Shown here: one piece after another, positions 43,536 to 52,764 of the stretch | Layout: every line of letters starts with the position of its first letter | How positions within the stretch are numbered: the stretch's first letter is position 1 | Source of the DNA: Algoriphagus boritolerans DSM 17298 = JCM 18970 | GTDB lineage: Bacteria; Bacteroidota; Bacteroidia; Cytophagales; Cyclobacteriaceae | Direction of reading: 5' to 3' | DNA length: 64,000 nt | Assembly: GCF_900108085.1 (NCBI RefSeq) | Contig: NZ_FNVR01000003.1 | Span: forward strand, 62,001 to 126,000 | Program-made: the position numbers and the translations under genes | Notes under the pieces: model-generated | The model's input: the letters and a program-made list of their open reading frames with translations, nothing else | The model's database searches: none | Told to the model about the DNA's origin: nothing

Positions 43536-44885
43536 CTAATTAGCTTTCATCCGTGCAAAATAATCTTTGGAAGCAGCCCGAACTTTAGGAGACAAATAAA
43601 GAGCGGCTATCATATTTGGAAAGGCCATCACAGCGTACATTCCATCCACCAGGCTTACCACGACCTCCAAGGAAGCTACCGCTCCTACCACGATCGTAGC
43701 CAAATAGAAATAGTTGTAATAATTCGCCTTCCCTGCCCCAAAAAGGTAATTGGTGCATTTGTGTCCATAGTACGAATAAGTAAACATGGTAGAAAGTGCG
43801 AAAACCAGGACTGAAAGCATCAGCAGGTATTTTCCGTAAACTGGAATTCCAACTTCGAAGGCTTCTAAGGTCAATCTCACTCCATCATTTTCTGAATTCT
43901 CCCAAACACCGGTAAGCAAAATCACCAGCGCCGTCAAGGTGCATACAACTATGGTGTCCACAAACGGACCCAACATAGCAATCAACCCCTCCCGGATAGG
44001 CTCGTTATTTTTAGAAGCCCCATGAACCATCGGGGCAGTACCTATACCTGCTTCATTTGAAAATGCGGCTCTTCTCGCTCCAATTACGATCACTGATCCT
44101 ACAGCACCACCCATTACTGCATTTCCTGTGAAGGCATCTACTACAATCAATTTGAGCATTTCCGGTACCTGTCCCAAATATTGGAAAACGATAATCAGCA
44201 CTGTGATCATGTATATTCCTACCATGAATGGGACCATTTTGGATGCAACTGATGCGATTCTTTTGATTCCGCCGAGAATCACCACAGCAGTCAAACCCAT
44301 CATACCAAAACCAATGATCCAGCGGTTTCGGAGGGTTTCCTCCATGGAATCAGGTTGGATCAAAACAGCTTGAATAACAGCAGTAAGTTGATTTGCCTGA
44401 AAAATCGCCAATAGTCCGATTACACCGGCTACACAAAAAATCACGGAAAGAAACTTCCATTTTTTACCCATTCCCTCTTCGATCACATACATGGGACCAC
44501 CCTGAATCTCTCCCGAACTGTCCCTTCCCCGATACATAATCGCCAAACTACAGGTGTAATATTTGGTAGCCATTCCTACAAATGCAGCTATCCACATCCA
44601 GAATAATGCACCAGGGCCACCCATATTGATAGCAATGGCTACACCTGAAATATTTCCGAGGCCCACTGTAGCTGCAATGGCAGCTGATAGCGCCTGTGCG
44701 GATGAAATTTGACCAGGAGCTGTGTCCTCATCATGCTTTCCTCTGAGTAATCTTATCGCATATCCGATTTTCAGTATGGGAACAAACCCGGAATGAATGA
44801 AAAAAAAGGTACCTCCCCCGAGCAATAAAACCAAAATCGGTGGTCCCCATATCCAGTTACTAAATTCAATGATAATGTCCCCCAT
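43536..44885 (-). CDS. Alanine or glycine:cation symporter (AGCS family)
   Basis: A 449-residue polytopic protein with the AGCS motif AAIAATVGLGNISGVAIAIN near residues 70-90, GPGALFWMWIAAFVGMATKYY, and later FSNEAGIGTAPMVHG. It couples Na+ to uptake of Ala/Gly (and possibly Ser). Followed directly by glycerate kinase, so serine or glycine may be fed into glycerate. Ten or more hydrophobic helices. Confidence 0.93.
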   Translation of the reverse strand: MGDIIIEFSNWIWGPPILVLLLGGGTFFFIHSGFVPILKIGYAIRLLRGKHDEDTAPGQISSAQALSAAIAATVGLGNISGVAIAINMGGPGALFWMWIAAFVGMATKYYTCSLAIMYRGRDSSGEIQGGPMYVIEEGMGKKWKFLSVIFCVAGVIGLLAIFQANQLTAVIQAVLIQPDSMEETLRNRWIIGFGMMGLTAVVILGGIKRIASVASKMVPFMVGIYMITVLIIVFQYLGQVPEMLKLIVVDAFTGNAVMGGAVGSVIVIGARRAAFSNEAGIGTAPMVHGASKNNEPIREGLIAMLGPFVDTIVVCTLTALVILLTGVWENSENDGVRLTLEAFEVGIPVYGKYLLMLSVLVFALSTMFTYSYYGHKCTNYLFGAGKANYYNYFYLATIVVGAVASLEVVVSLVDGMYAVMAFPNMIAALYLSPKVRAASKDYFARMKAN

Positions 44886-44982
44886 GAATATTTTTTACAT
44901 TAATGAAATGTCGGAATTGTATAATTGAATTCGATAATAGACCCATTTTACCCAAAATCAAAAAAGATTAAAGTTTAGAGCT

Positions 44983-45017
44983 AAAAAAAAAGCCTGAAAC
45001 GCTAATCAGTATCAGGC
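44983..45017 (-). terminator. Rho-independent terminator for the GH20 gene (minus strand)
   Basis: GCCTGA/TCAGGC stem (44992-44997 and 45012-45017) with an A-run at 44983-44991 that is the T-run on the minus strand. Confidence 0.85.
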
Positions 45018-45034
45018 CATAAAAGTGCAAAGAT

Positions 45035-46627
45035 TTACCAAGTTATGGTTGGAGACTTATAGAAGCCTATCCCCTGAATCTCCCATTTTTTTCCATGAAC
45101 AGGAATTCTTTTACTAAATCCTTCCCAATTTCTCCTGTCCTTGTGGGTCCATGCTACCTCAGCGATTGCCGCAATCCTTGGAAAGACCAAATAATCAATA
45201 TCGGCCCGATTGGTCACGGTCTCGGTCCAAAGCGGAGCCTCTACCCCTAGAATATCCGCAGCAGTGATTCCTTCTGCATACTCGGATGGTTCCCATAGGT
45301 ATGCAGAATCCAACTCAACATAAGCTGCCCAGTGAAGTCCAATTCTGGAAGTACTGTCGTATTGCATATCCAGATAGACTTTTTTGGCTGGAGACATCAG
45401 CACCTTATTGCCCTGGTCTTTAGCAAGTTTCGCGTTTTCCTCAAGCGCCCAGAATTGAGCGATATTACCGGGAAGTAATTTTGCCGTAGCCACTTCATCC
45501 CACCCAATGCTTGTTTTCCCATATTTGGAAACGATATCCTGTACGCGCTCCACAAAATAAACGTAGTCGTCTTTTTCTGTAACATGGGACTCATCGCCTC
45601 CTATGTGAAAGTATGGACCGGGTGTGATCGCTGTTATTTCTCTTACTACACTGTCCACAAATGCATAAGTAAGTTCCAAATCGGTGGCAAACGTACTCCA
45701 ACCTACCTCAATACCGGTGTAGAGCTCTGAAGCTTGCGGATTTTTCAAAGGCATTTCAAAATCCAACGGTGCCTTATTCACTGAGTCCAGTTTCCCGTTT
45801 GGTAAATTCACTCCGGGGTTCAATTCTCCGTAAGACGCCAAAGCTGAATTGGTATGACCCGGCATATCGACTTCGGGTACTATAGTAATAAACCGATCCG
45901 CCGCATAAGCCACAATTTCTTTGTATTGCTCTTGGGTATAAAAACCGCCTTTTCCGCCTCCTACTTGAGTACTTCCACCGATTTCGGTAAGCTTGGGCCA
46001 GGATTTAATTTCAATGCGCCATCCTTGATCGTCGGTCAGATGAAGATGAAGGTGGTTTAACTTGTAGACTGCCATCTGATCGATGTAATATTTGACATCT
46101 TCAACTGAGATAAAATGCCTTGCCACATCAAGCATGGAACCACGATATTCAAATGTTGGAGAATCTTTGACCGAACCTGTTGGAATTTCCCATTCGATCG
46201 CCTGAACAGACCTATTGGCAATAAGGGGAGGAAATAGCTGTAGAAAGGTTTCCACCCCGTAAAATAGTCCCGCTTCACCTGATGAGCTGATCTTTACCTC
46301 TTCTTCCGAAATCAGAATCTCGTAACCTTCTGCACTAGCTTCTCCTGTCAATTCCAATATAATCACACCCGAATCAAAGGAAACCGGAATATCAAAACCT
46401 GTAGCTGGTCTAAGTTTCTCAGCAAGATGCTCCCCTATTTTCGATAGATAATTACCTGAGCCAACCAGCCTGATTCCTGCTTCAGGAGTCAATTCAAAGG
46501 ACCCAGAACCATTGGTGATTTCTTGGGGAAGTGGAATGATGGATGAATCAGATAATTTTGCAGACTTTTCACAAGCCCCCATTGCCAATAAACCGACAAG
46601 AGCTGGGACCAAAAGATATTTTTTCAT
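45035..46627 (-). CDS. Glycoside hydrolase family 20 lipoprotein (beta-N-acetylhexosaminidase)
   Basis: A 530-residue lipoprotein (lipid site Cys19 in LLAMGACEKS). N-terminal GH20b domain, then the (beta/alpha)8 barrel with YRGSMLDVARHF, NHLHLHLTDDQGWRIE, EVDMPGHTNSALASYGE and the catalytic Asp345-Glu346 in HIGGDESHV. It releases terminal GlcNAc/GalNAc from chitin or glycan fragments. A terminator lies on the minus-strand side downstream. It faces away from the plus-strand Gfo/Idh gene across 220 bp. Confidence 0.93.
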   Translation of the reverse strand: MKKYLLVPALVGLLAMGACEKSAKLSDSSIIPLPQEITNGSGSFELTPEAGIRLVGSGNYLSKIGEHLAEKLRPATGFDIPVSFDSGVIILELTGEASAEGYEILISEEEVKISSSGEAGLFYGVETFLQLFPPLIANRSVQAIEWEIPTGSVKDSPTFEYRGSMLDVARHFISVEDVKYYIDQMAVYKLNHLHLHLTDDQGWRIEIKSWPKLTEIGGSTQVGGGKGGFYTQEQYKEIVAYAADRFITIVPEVDMPGHTNSALASYGELNPGVNLPNGKLDSVNKAPLDFEMPLKNPQASELYTGIEVGWSTFATDLELTYAFVDSVVREITAITPGPYFHIGGDESHVTEKDDYVYFVERVQDIVSKYGKTSIGWDEVATAKLLPGNIAQFWALEENAKLAKDQGNKVLMSPAKKVYLDMQYDSTSRIGLHWAAYVELDSAYLWEPSEYAEGITAADILGVEAPLWTETVTNRADIDYLVFPRIAAIAEVAWTHKDRRNWEGFSKRIPVHGKKWEIQGIGFYKSPTITW

Positions 46628-46847
46628 GCTGTATGATTTTGCCTAAACTTACCTGAATTTTTCGCAAATCTCTTTTTCTAAAATCAAAAAAATTTGAAAT
46701 TGAAGGTTTTGGAACGAGAATTAGATTTATCAGGTAATCCTACCTAAAATTTCAACAAAACCCATACTTATCAAAAAGACAACGAGGAACTCTAATGTCT
46801 TTTTGATATTTTAGGATGTCTTAATTATAAACTCAATTACAGATTAT

Positions 46848-48308
46848 ATGAAAAATAAAGAGTCCAATCCTGAGCAGAATAGCAGGAGGAGTTTTATCAA
46901 AGGCTCTGCACTAGCTTTAGCGGGATTTTACATCGTACCCAGACATGTCCTGGGTGGTCCTGGCTTTGTTGCCCCAAGTGATCGATTGAGAGTTGCCAGT
47001 ATCGGTGTTGGTGGAATGGGTGCAAATGATGTCAGTGGAGTCTTTAGAAGTGGAAAGGTGGACATTGTTGCGCTTTGTGACGTAGATGATACCCGGGCTA
47101 AAAGAAGCCGTGACGAGCACCCAAAAGCATCCTATTATAAGGATTACCGCATAATGCTCGAAAAAGAAGATAAAAACATCGATGCCGTAACAGTCTCTAC
47201 TCCAGACCACATGCATGCGGTTCAAGCCATGATGGCTATGAAAATGGGAAAGCATGTCTACGTACAGAAACCCTTGTCGCACGACATATACGAGGCCAGA
47301 ATGCTCACTGAAGCCGCTGAGAAATACAAAGTAGTCACCCAAATGGGAAATCAAGGCTCATCTGGAGATGGTGTGCGACAGATGGTAGAATGGTATAATG
47401 CCGGACTGATTGGTGAAGCCACGAAAGTTTACTCCTGGACAAACAGACCCGTTTGGCCTCAGGGAATAGAATGGCCCAAAACCCCAAAAACTCCTCCGAC
47501 TGATTTGGATTGGGATCTCTGGCTGGGAACTGCACCATACAAAGATTACGTGGAAAATCTAGTTCCATTCAATTGGAGAGGGTGGTGGGACTATGGAACC
47601 GGAGCCTTAGGTGACATGGCCTGTCATATTATGGAGCCTCCATTCCGGGTCCTCGGCCTAGGCTATCCAAAATCCGCCGAATGTTCTGTTGGTTCTGTGT
47701 ATGTCGGTGAATTCATCAGAGGCTATTTCCCTGAAAGCTGCCCTCCGTCATCTCATATCACCCTGCGATTTGATCAGCCAGGCAAACCGGATCTGGAATT
47801 CCACTGGATGGATGGAGGAATTCAGCCAACAAGACCCGAAGAGCTCGAACCAAACGAAATGATGGGAGATGGGGGTAATGGCGTAATCATCGAAGGAACA
47901 GCCGGAAAAATGATGTGCTCCACCTATGGTGCTAACCCAAAACTTCTTCCTACCAGTCGAACTTCTGAAGTAAGTGTTCCCCAGTCTGAATATAGAGTAC
48001 CAGAAGGTGATCGTGGACATTATACTAACTGGGTGGAAGCCTGTATCAGTGGCCATGGTTCTGATGAATTCAAGAGATTGAGTTCTCCATTCTCCGTCGC
48101 CGGACCTTTGACTGAATCAGTTTTGATGGGAAACCTCGCTATACGAAGTTATGACTACCGAGTTCCCAGAGATGGTTCTGCCAATCAATTTGACTATCCT
48201 GGAAGAGGAATTAAGCTTTTGTGGGATGGTCCAAACATGAAAATCACCAATTTTGAACCTGCCAATCAGTTTGTCAAAAGGGAATACCGGGGAGATTATT
48301 CTCTTTGA
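46848..48308 (+). CDS. Gfo/Idh/MocA family oxidoreductase, Tat-exported
   Basis: A 486-residue protein with a twin-arginine signal (SRRSFIKGSALALAG), a Rossmann NAD(P)-binding N-terminus (VASIGVGGMG), the HVYVQKPLSHDIYEA motif (the usual EKP has Gln in place of Glu; the catalytic Lys is kept) and a GFO_IDH_MocA C-terminal domain. Such exported relatives remodel sugar rings outside the cytoplasm with tightly bound NAD. Substrate unknown; the divergent GH20 gene suggests a role in glycan breakdown. Confidence 0.88.
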   Translation: MKNKESNPEQNSRRSFIKGSALALAGFYIVPRHVLGGPGFVAPSDRLRVASIGVGGMGANDVSGVFRSGKVDIVALCDVDDTRAKRSRDEHPKASYYKDYRIMLEKEDKNIDAVTVSTPDHMHAVQAMMAMKMGKHVYVQKPLSHDIYEARMLTEAAEKYKVVTQMGNQGSSGDGVRQMVEWYNAGLIGEATKVYSWTNRPVWPQGIEWPKTPKTPPTDLDWDLWLGTAPYKDYVENLVPFNWRGWWDYGTGALGDMACHIMEPPFRVLGLGYPKSAECSVGSVYVGEFIRGYFPESCPPSSHITLRFDQPGKPDLEFHWMDGGIQPTRPEELEPNEMMGDGGNGVIIEGTAGKMMCSTYGANPKLLPTSRTSEVSVPQSEYRVPEGDRGHYTNWVEACISGHGSDEFKRLSSPFSVAGPLTESVLMGNLAIRSYDYRVPRDGSANQFDYPGRGIKLLWDGPNMKITNFEPANQFVKREYRGDYSL

Positions 48309-48320
48309 TATTAATAAGGT

Positions 48321-48357
48321 AAAAAAGGGCTTCCATTTATTTGAAAGCCCTTTTTTT
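48321..48357. terminator. Bidirectional terminator
   Basis: AAAAAAGGGCTT and AAGCCCTTTTTTT form a stem around a short loop; T-run for plus strand and A-run for minus strand. It ends the Gfo/Idh gene and overlaps the last codons of the OmpA-like gene on the other strand. Confidence 0.85.
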
Positions 48358-50005
48358 AATTTTCAACAGCTAATTCTACTCTTCGATTCTTAGCCCTTCC
48401 AGCTTCTGTTGCATTGGAAGCAATTGGTCGGGTTCCTCCCCATCCGGAGATTCTGAGGTTTTCAAAATTTACCCCCATATCAATCAAAAAATCCCGGACA
48501 CTACCTGCTCTTTCCAAGGAAAGCTGCTTGTTCAAACCAGGATCCCCTACATTATCCGTGTGCCCGTTAATTCTGATTTTGATTTGAGGATTTTCTTTAA
48601 GAAATAACGCCAGATCTGATAAGCTGGCCTCAGTAGTTTCACCTTCCAATTCGGCCGTACCTCTTTTAAAATTTACATCCTCTAATAGAACTATACTTCC
48701 GGCTTCTGCTTTGGTCAATAAGACTACCGTTTTGCCATTCGCATTCAGATTTTCCACAAAAATCTGCTTGGGAAAATATCCCGCCGAAGAAATCTTGACT
48801 TGTGTAATTCCCATTTCCTTCAACTTTGAAATCAGCGCAGTACCCTGGAAATCAACTGATTCAACACCTTTAATAAAAGTAAGTGTATAAGGTAACTCCA
48901 AGTTGTTTTTTGCATCTATTATCACCCAGGAAATCGGCTCTTCCGCTTTGACAATCTCCTCAAGGGGTGTAATAGGTGCCATAGGAAGATAAACATAGGT
49001 GGAGTCGGATAAGGGAATTGACCGAGTCTGTGTTTCGCTTTGATTAGGCAGAGAGACCCTTGTAGGTCTTCTGGGCGCTTCTATAATTGCCTCCGGAGTA
49101 ACTGGAGCGACAAATTCCGAAGGTATCACTAAGGGAACCGGCGTTGAAAAAGTCATCAAATCTGCGAATCCATCACTGTTTTGAGTACTGGTCCATACTA
49201 TTTCATCTTTGCTGATAAAAGTAATGGAAGCCTCAGAACCACGAGAACTGATCTGCTCCCATTTTTCAGGTTTACTCCAGCTGTCCCATGCTTCTCCCAA
49301 TTTCTTGGCAATCAAAATATCTTTTCCATTTGCTCCTGGATAGGAATTGGAAGAAAAGTAAAGTTGGCTAGATTCCGGGTCATAAAAAGGACCCATTTCT
49401 TGACCAAAACCATTGATGGCAGGCCCGAGATTCTGCAATTCCGACCAATCAATCGTTCCTGTTTTTTCACTTAGATAGATATCCTCATTTCCATACCCAC
49501 CGCTTCTTTTTCCGGCTAAAAAAAGCAACTTTCCCCCTGACGCTACTCTACCTGTCACCTGTCCTCCCAATGAATCCAAATCAGGAAAATTCACTTCCCT
49601 CAGGTAATTCCAGTCTTGGCCAAACTTCGAAAATTGATGCAAAGAGGTCTGATTTCCTTCTTTTCTGAGGACAAGCAATGTCAGCACATCTTCCAGTCCC
49701 AAGACTAAATCATATCCCGCTGTACTCAGATCAGGCCGATGAGTCGCAAGTCCCCATTCACCGGTTTCATCTTTTCGCGTCTCCCAAATATCACCCGGAT
49801 CGGTGGGGCCGCCAAGATTTTGTGGATGAAAAGCTCGGGTAAATAGTAAGGTATTATTTCCTATCCAAACTGGATTGGTATCGTCATTTGGGCTATTGGC
49901 ACCGGATAGAGAACGTAACTCCTGTGCTATGGATGGGAATTGAAAACAAAAAGCAAGTAGCACCAGGCTACTTGCTTTAGGAAAGAAATTTTTGCTGTTT
50001 TTCAT
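48356..50005 (-). CDS. OmpA family protein with PD40 beta-propeller
   Basis: A 549-residue secreted protein: signal peptide (SSLVLLAFCFQFPSIAQE), repeats with GNNTLLF, NLGPAINGFGQEMGPF, SQLYFSSNSYPGANGKDI of the PD40/WD40-like propeller (about 40-300), a central beta domain (about 320-420) and a C-terminal OmpA peptidoglycan-binding domain with NGHTDNVGD and AKNRRVELAV. This architecture anchors the outer membrane or a glycan-processing complex to peptidoglycan. It starts 2 bp after the stop of the deoxyhypusine-synthase-like gene, so the two are an operon. Confidence 0.88.
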   Translation of the reverse strand: MKNSKNFFPKASSLVLLAFCFQFPSIAQELRSLSGANSPNDDTNPVWIGNNTLLFTRAFHPQNLGGPTDPGDIWETRKDETGEWGLATHRPDLSTAGYDLVLGLEDVLTLLVLRKEGNQTSLHQFSKFGQDWNYLREVNFPDLDSLGGQVTGRVASGGKLLFLAGKRSGGYGNEDIYLSEKTGTIDWSELQNLGPAINGFGQEMGPFYDPESSQLYFSSNSYPGANGKDILIAKKLGEAWDSWSKPEKWEQISSRGSEASITFISKDEIVWTSTQNSDGFADLMTFSTPVPLVIPSEFVAPVTPEAIIEAPRRPTRVSLPNQSETQTRSIPLSDSTYVYLPMAPITPLEEIVKAEEPISWVIIDAKNNLELPYTLTFIKGVESVDFQGTALISKLKEMGITQVKISSAGYFPKQIFVENLNANGKTVVLLTKAEAGSIVLLEDVNFKRGTAELEGETTEASLSDLALFLKENPQIKIRINGHTDNVGDPGLNKQLSLERAGSVRDFLIDMGVNFENLRISGWGGTRPIASNATEAGRAKNRRVELAVEN

Positions 50006-50007
50006 AA

Positions 50008-50979
50008 TTATTGATCCAACACGATGGCGAAAATCAGGGGCGCCACGATGGTTGCATCAGATTCGATGATGAATTTAGGGGTATCCTGGCCTAGTTTACC
50101 CCAAGTGATTTTTTCATTGGGTACTGCTCCTGAATAAGACCCGTACGAAGTAGTCGAGTCAGACACCTGACAGAAGTAGCCCCAAAGCGGTACATTAGTC
50201 CGTTGTAAGTCCTGATGCAACATCGGTACCACACAGATAGGGAAGTCTCCTGCAATTCCCCCGCCAATCTGGAAAAATCCGATTTTACTTTCTTCCGTGG
50301 CATTCTTCGTGTACCATTCGGCCAGAAACATCATGTACTCGATCCCAGTCCTGACGGTATGTACCTTTTTCACATCACCTGAAATCACGTGACCCGCAAA
50401 CATATTTCCAAGAGTGGAATCTTCCCAGCCTGGCACAATAATCGGAAGGTTCTTCTTGGCTGCTTCAAGCAACCAACTATTCTTAGGGTCGATTTGAAAA
50501 GAGGCGTCTAACTTACCTGACAACAGGATTTTGTAAAAAAACTCATGCGGAAAATAGGCCTCATTTGCCTGATCAGCTTTGACCCATTCCTCCAAAATCA
50601 CATTTTCAATACGACGCATGGCCTCCATTTCAGGAATACAGGTGTCAGTCACCCGATTCATATGACGCTCAAGGAGTGCTTGTTCATCAGCAGGGGTAAG
50701 CTCGCGGTAATTGGGAACACGCTCATAATAGTCGTGTGCAACAAGATTAAAAACGTCTTCTTCCAAATTTGCACCTGTGCAGGATATGATCTGAACCTTG
50801 TCCTGACGAATCATTTCCGCCAAAGAGATTCCCAACTCGGCAGTAGACATGGCACCGGCTAGGGTGACCATCATTTTGCCCCCATGGTCGAGATGAGCCT
50901 TGTATCCTTCAGCTGCATCGATTAAAGCTGCTGCATTGAAGTGGCGGTAGTTGTGTTTTAAAAATTCCGAGATTTTCAT
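50008..50979 (-). CDS. Deoxyhypusine synthase family protein
   Basis: A 323-residue protein with the DHS core: GKMMVTLAGAMSTAELG, SCTGANLEEDVF, GWEDSTLGNMF, FFQIGGGIAGDF and the active-site Lys in TWGKLGQDTPKF, followed by IIESDATIVAPLIFA. Bacteria have no eIF5A, so the substrate must differ (a spermidine-derived transfer is a possibility, e.g. homospermidine synthesis). All NAD and Lys motifs are kept, so it is likely active. The OmpA-like gene follows 2 bp after its stop. Confidence 0.88.
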   Translation of the reverse strand: MKISEFLKHNYRHFNAAALIDAAEGYKAHLDHGGKMMVTLAGAMSTAELGISLAEMIRQDKVQIISCTGANLEEDVFNLVAHDYYERVPNYRELTPADEQALLERHMNRVTDTCIPEMEAMRRIENVILEEWVKADQANEAYFPHEFFYKILLSGKLDASFQIDPKNSWLLEAAKKNLPIIVPGWEDSTLGNMFAGHVISGDVKKVHTVRTGIEYMMFLAEWYTKNATEESKIGFFQIGGGIAGDFPICVVPMLHQDLQRTNVPLWGYFCQVSDSTTSYGSYSGAVPNEKITWGKLGQDTPKFIIESDATIVAPLIFAIVLDQ

Positions 50980-51027
50980 TTTGTTTTCTTTTCAATAGTG
51001 CCGCAAAAGTACCCAATTTTTAGCCAC

Positions 51028-51053
51028 AAAAAAACCCGGACCAAGCCCGGGTT
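51028..51053 (-). terminator. Rho-independent terminator for the OmpH-like gene (minus strand)
   Basis: AACCCGG / CCGGGTT stem (51033-51039 and 51047-51053) with an A-run at 51028-51034 that is T on the minus strand. It lies 24 bp after the OmpH-like stop. Confidence 0.85.
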
Positions 51054-51076
51054 CCAAAGTTAAGATTAGCTAACTA

Positions 51077-51706
51077 TTATTTTTTTGCTGTAGAATCGGC
51101 TGCTGCCGGAGTGGTCACGCCGGAGTTGGAAGCATATTTTTTATTTAATCCTTCCACCACTGAAGCGGTCACGTCGATTGCCTCATTGGCATACCACATC
51201 GCTCCACCGCGGGTATAGCTGAGGATGATGTCTATTCCGTTTTCGACTGCATACTCTTTAATATAAGACTGAACTTGCTCATAGATGTCGTTCATCATTT
51301 TAGCTTCATCAGCAGACAGTTCCTGCATCAGATTATTCCGATACGTCATGAGATTTTGTTCCTTTTGAACCAATTCATCCTGCTTAGCTCTTGCCTGATT
51401 GGGAGTCATATTTCCACCTGTTTGCTGAAATGTGGCAACTTCCTGTTCAAAACCTTTGGCTCTGGACTGCAGGTCCGTGTCGAATCTTTGGCCTTTGGCA
51501 GTGATCTCCTCAGACATTTTTTTGAAATAATCATACTTGTTGATTACTGAGTCGGTATATACGAAAGCCACTTTCATATCCGCAGCTTCCATTCCTTCTC
51601 CTGAGGTTTCTACTTCAGCAGTAGGGGTTGCTGTTTTTTGTTCACATGAATAAAATAGCACTGAAGCTATCGCAAGTACTCCTAAGATTCTCAATCCTTT
51701 TTTCAC
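51077..51706 (-). CDS. OmpH/Skp-like periplasmic chaperone with lipoprotein signal
   Basis: A 209-residue protein: lipobox FYSC (Cys in ASVLFYSCEQ), a Thr/Glu-rich linker and an OmpH-like helical hairpin (KVAFVYTDSVIN, FDTDLQSRAKGFEQEVATFQQ, SADEAKMMNDIYEQVQSYIKEYA) and the end motif VENGIDIILSYTRGGAMWYANEAIDVT. It should be a periplasmic outer-membrane-protein chaperone. GTG at 51706 is chosen because it starts the signal MKKGLRILG; the TTG at 51736 lies in the -7 box. Confidence 0.8.
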   Translation of the reverse strand: MKKGLRILGVLAIASVLFYSCEQKTATPTAEVETSGEGMEAADMKVAFVYTDSVINKYDYFKKMSEEITAKGQRFDTDLQSRAKGFEQEVATFQQTGGNMTPNQARAKQDELVQKEQNLMTYRNNLMQELSADEAKMMNDIYEQVQSYIKEYAVENGIDIILSYTRGGAMWYANEAIDVTASVVEGLNKKYASNSGVTTPAAADSTAKK

Positions 51707-51733
51707 TTTAAATTTGTTATGGTTCACAGGCCG

Positions 51734-51762
51734 CAAATATATAGAAAGTATTCATTTTGCAA
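51734..51762 (-). promoter_or_regulatory. Bacteroidota-type promoter of the OmpH-like gene
   Basis: On the minus strand, TTG at 51762-51760 and a perfect -7 box TATATTTG at 51741-51734 with an 18-bp spacer, 28 bp before the GTG start. Confidence 0.75.
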
Positions 51763-51802
51763 GAAATGCCAGCCATACGGAAAGTTAAAATCAGTTAACA
51801 GA

Positions 51803-52705
51803 CTAGCTGTAAAGCTCTTGTGCCAAGCGAAAAACATGTGCATGTGCCTCGATAATCACCTTAATCTGCTTGGAATATCCGCCTCCCATACAGCACATGA
51901 TTGGTATCTGTCGGTTTCTTGCATTTGACAAAACAAAATCATCCCGCAATTTCACCCCTTGTTGACTCAAACTTAATCTTCCCAGCTGATCACTGGAAAG
52001 TACATCCACCCCGCATTGATAGATGATAAAGTCCGGTGAAAACTTGTCTAAAACCAAGGATAAGTTGTGGTTTAATTTGTCCAAATACTCTTCATCTGCT
52101 GTGCCATCCGGAAGGCTGATGTCCAGGTGTGATTTTTCTTTTCGGTGGGGATAGTTTTTGGCTCCATGCATGCTAAAAGTAAAAACATCAGTGCTATGCT
52201 GAAAGATCTGAGCGGTTCCATTTCCCTGATGCACATCCAGATCCACCACCAATACTCGATTTGATAACTGATTTTCCAGCAGAAAATTTGCCGTGATCGC
52301 AATGTCGTTCAGCAGGCAAAACCCCTCTCCCCGATCAGTAAACGCATGATGTGTCCCACCTGCGATATTCATTCCAATGCCATGCTCCAAAGCGAATACT
52401 GCCGCCTGAACAGATCCCGACGCAATTTGGATTTCCCGTCTGACCAATCCTTCGGAAAGCGGAAAGCCCGTTGCCCGAATCTCAGATCGTGTCAGCTCAA
52501 GGTTTTTGAGTCTTTGAAAATAGTGAGCATCATGGGTATTTAGAATCCATTTTTCCTCCAGCAGATCCGGAATGAAAAAATTCTCTTGTGTCAGCGTTCC
52601 TTCATAGAGCAATTGTTCCGGCAAAAGCGAATATTTTTCCATCGGAAAGCGATGACCTTCCGGCAGAGAATGGGCGTACAAAGGGGAATGGGCAACTTTA
52701 AGCAT
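51803..52705 (-). CDS. Histone-deacetylase-superfamily protein (acetoin/acetylpolyamine amidohydrolase)
   Basis: A 300-residue zinc amidohydrolase: HAHYFxxL-like N-terminus (THDAHYFQRL), GGTHHAFTDRGEGFCLLNDIA, VVDLDVHQGNGTAQIF (Zn ligands Asp and His), FSMHGAKNYPHRKEKS and YQCGVDVL. These bacterial members deacetylate polyamines or acetyl-lysine-like substrates. ATG at 52705 gives the natural start MLKVAHSPLY; the longer frame from 52723 is not needed. Confidence 0.9.
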   Translation of the reverse strand: MLKVAHSPLYAHSLPEGHRFPMEKYSLLPEQLLYEGTLTQENFFIPDLLEEKWILNTHDAHYFQRLKNLELTRSEIRATGFPLSEGLVRREIQIASGSVQAAVFALEHGIGMNIAGGTHHAFTDRGEGFCLLNDIAITANFLLENQLSNRVLVVDLDVHQGNGTAQIFQHSTDVFTFSMHGAKNYPHRKEKSHLDISLPDGTADEEYLDKLNHNLSLVLDKFSPDFIIYQCGVDVLSSDQLGRLSLSQQGVKLRDDFVLSNARNRQIPIMCCMGGGYSKQIKVIIEAHAHVFRLAQELYS

Positions 52706-52764
52706 AAAAAAAACGCTGATCATTAAACCAGCGCCGCAAAGGTATGTTTAGATTTTACCAGTCA

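Noticed and set aside
51707-51736. TTG start for the OmpH-like protein
   Set aside because: The TTG falls inside the -7 box TATATTTG; GTG at 51706 gives a proper lipoprotein signal.
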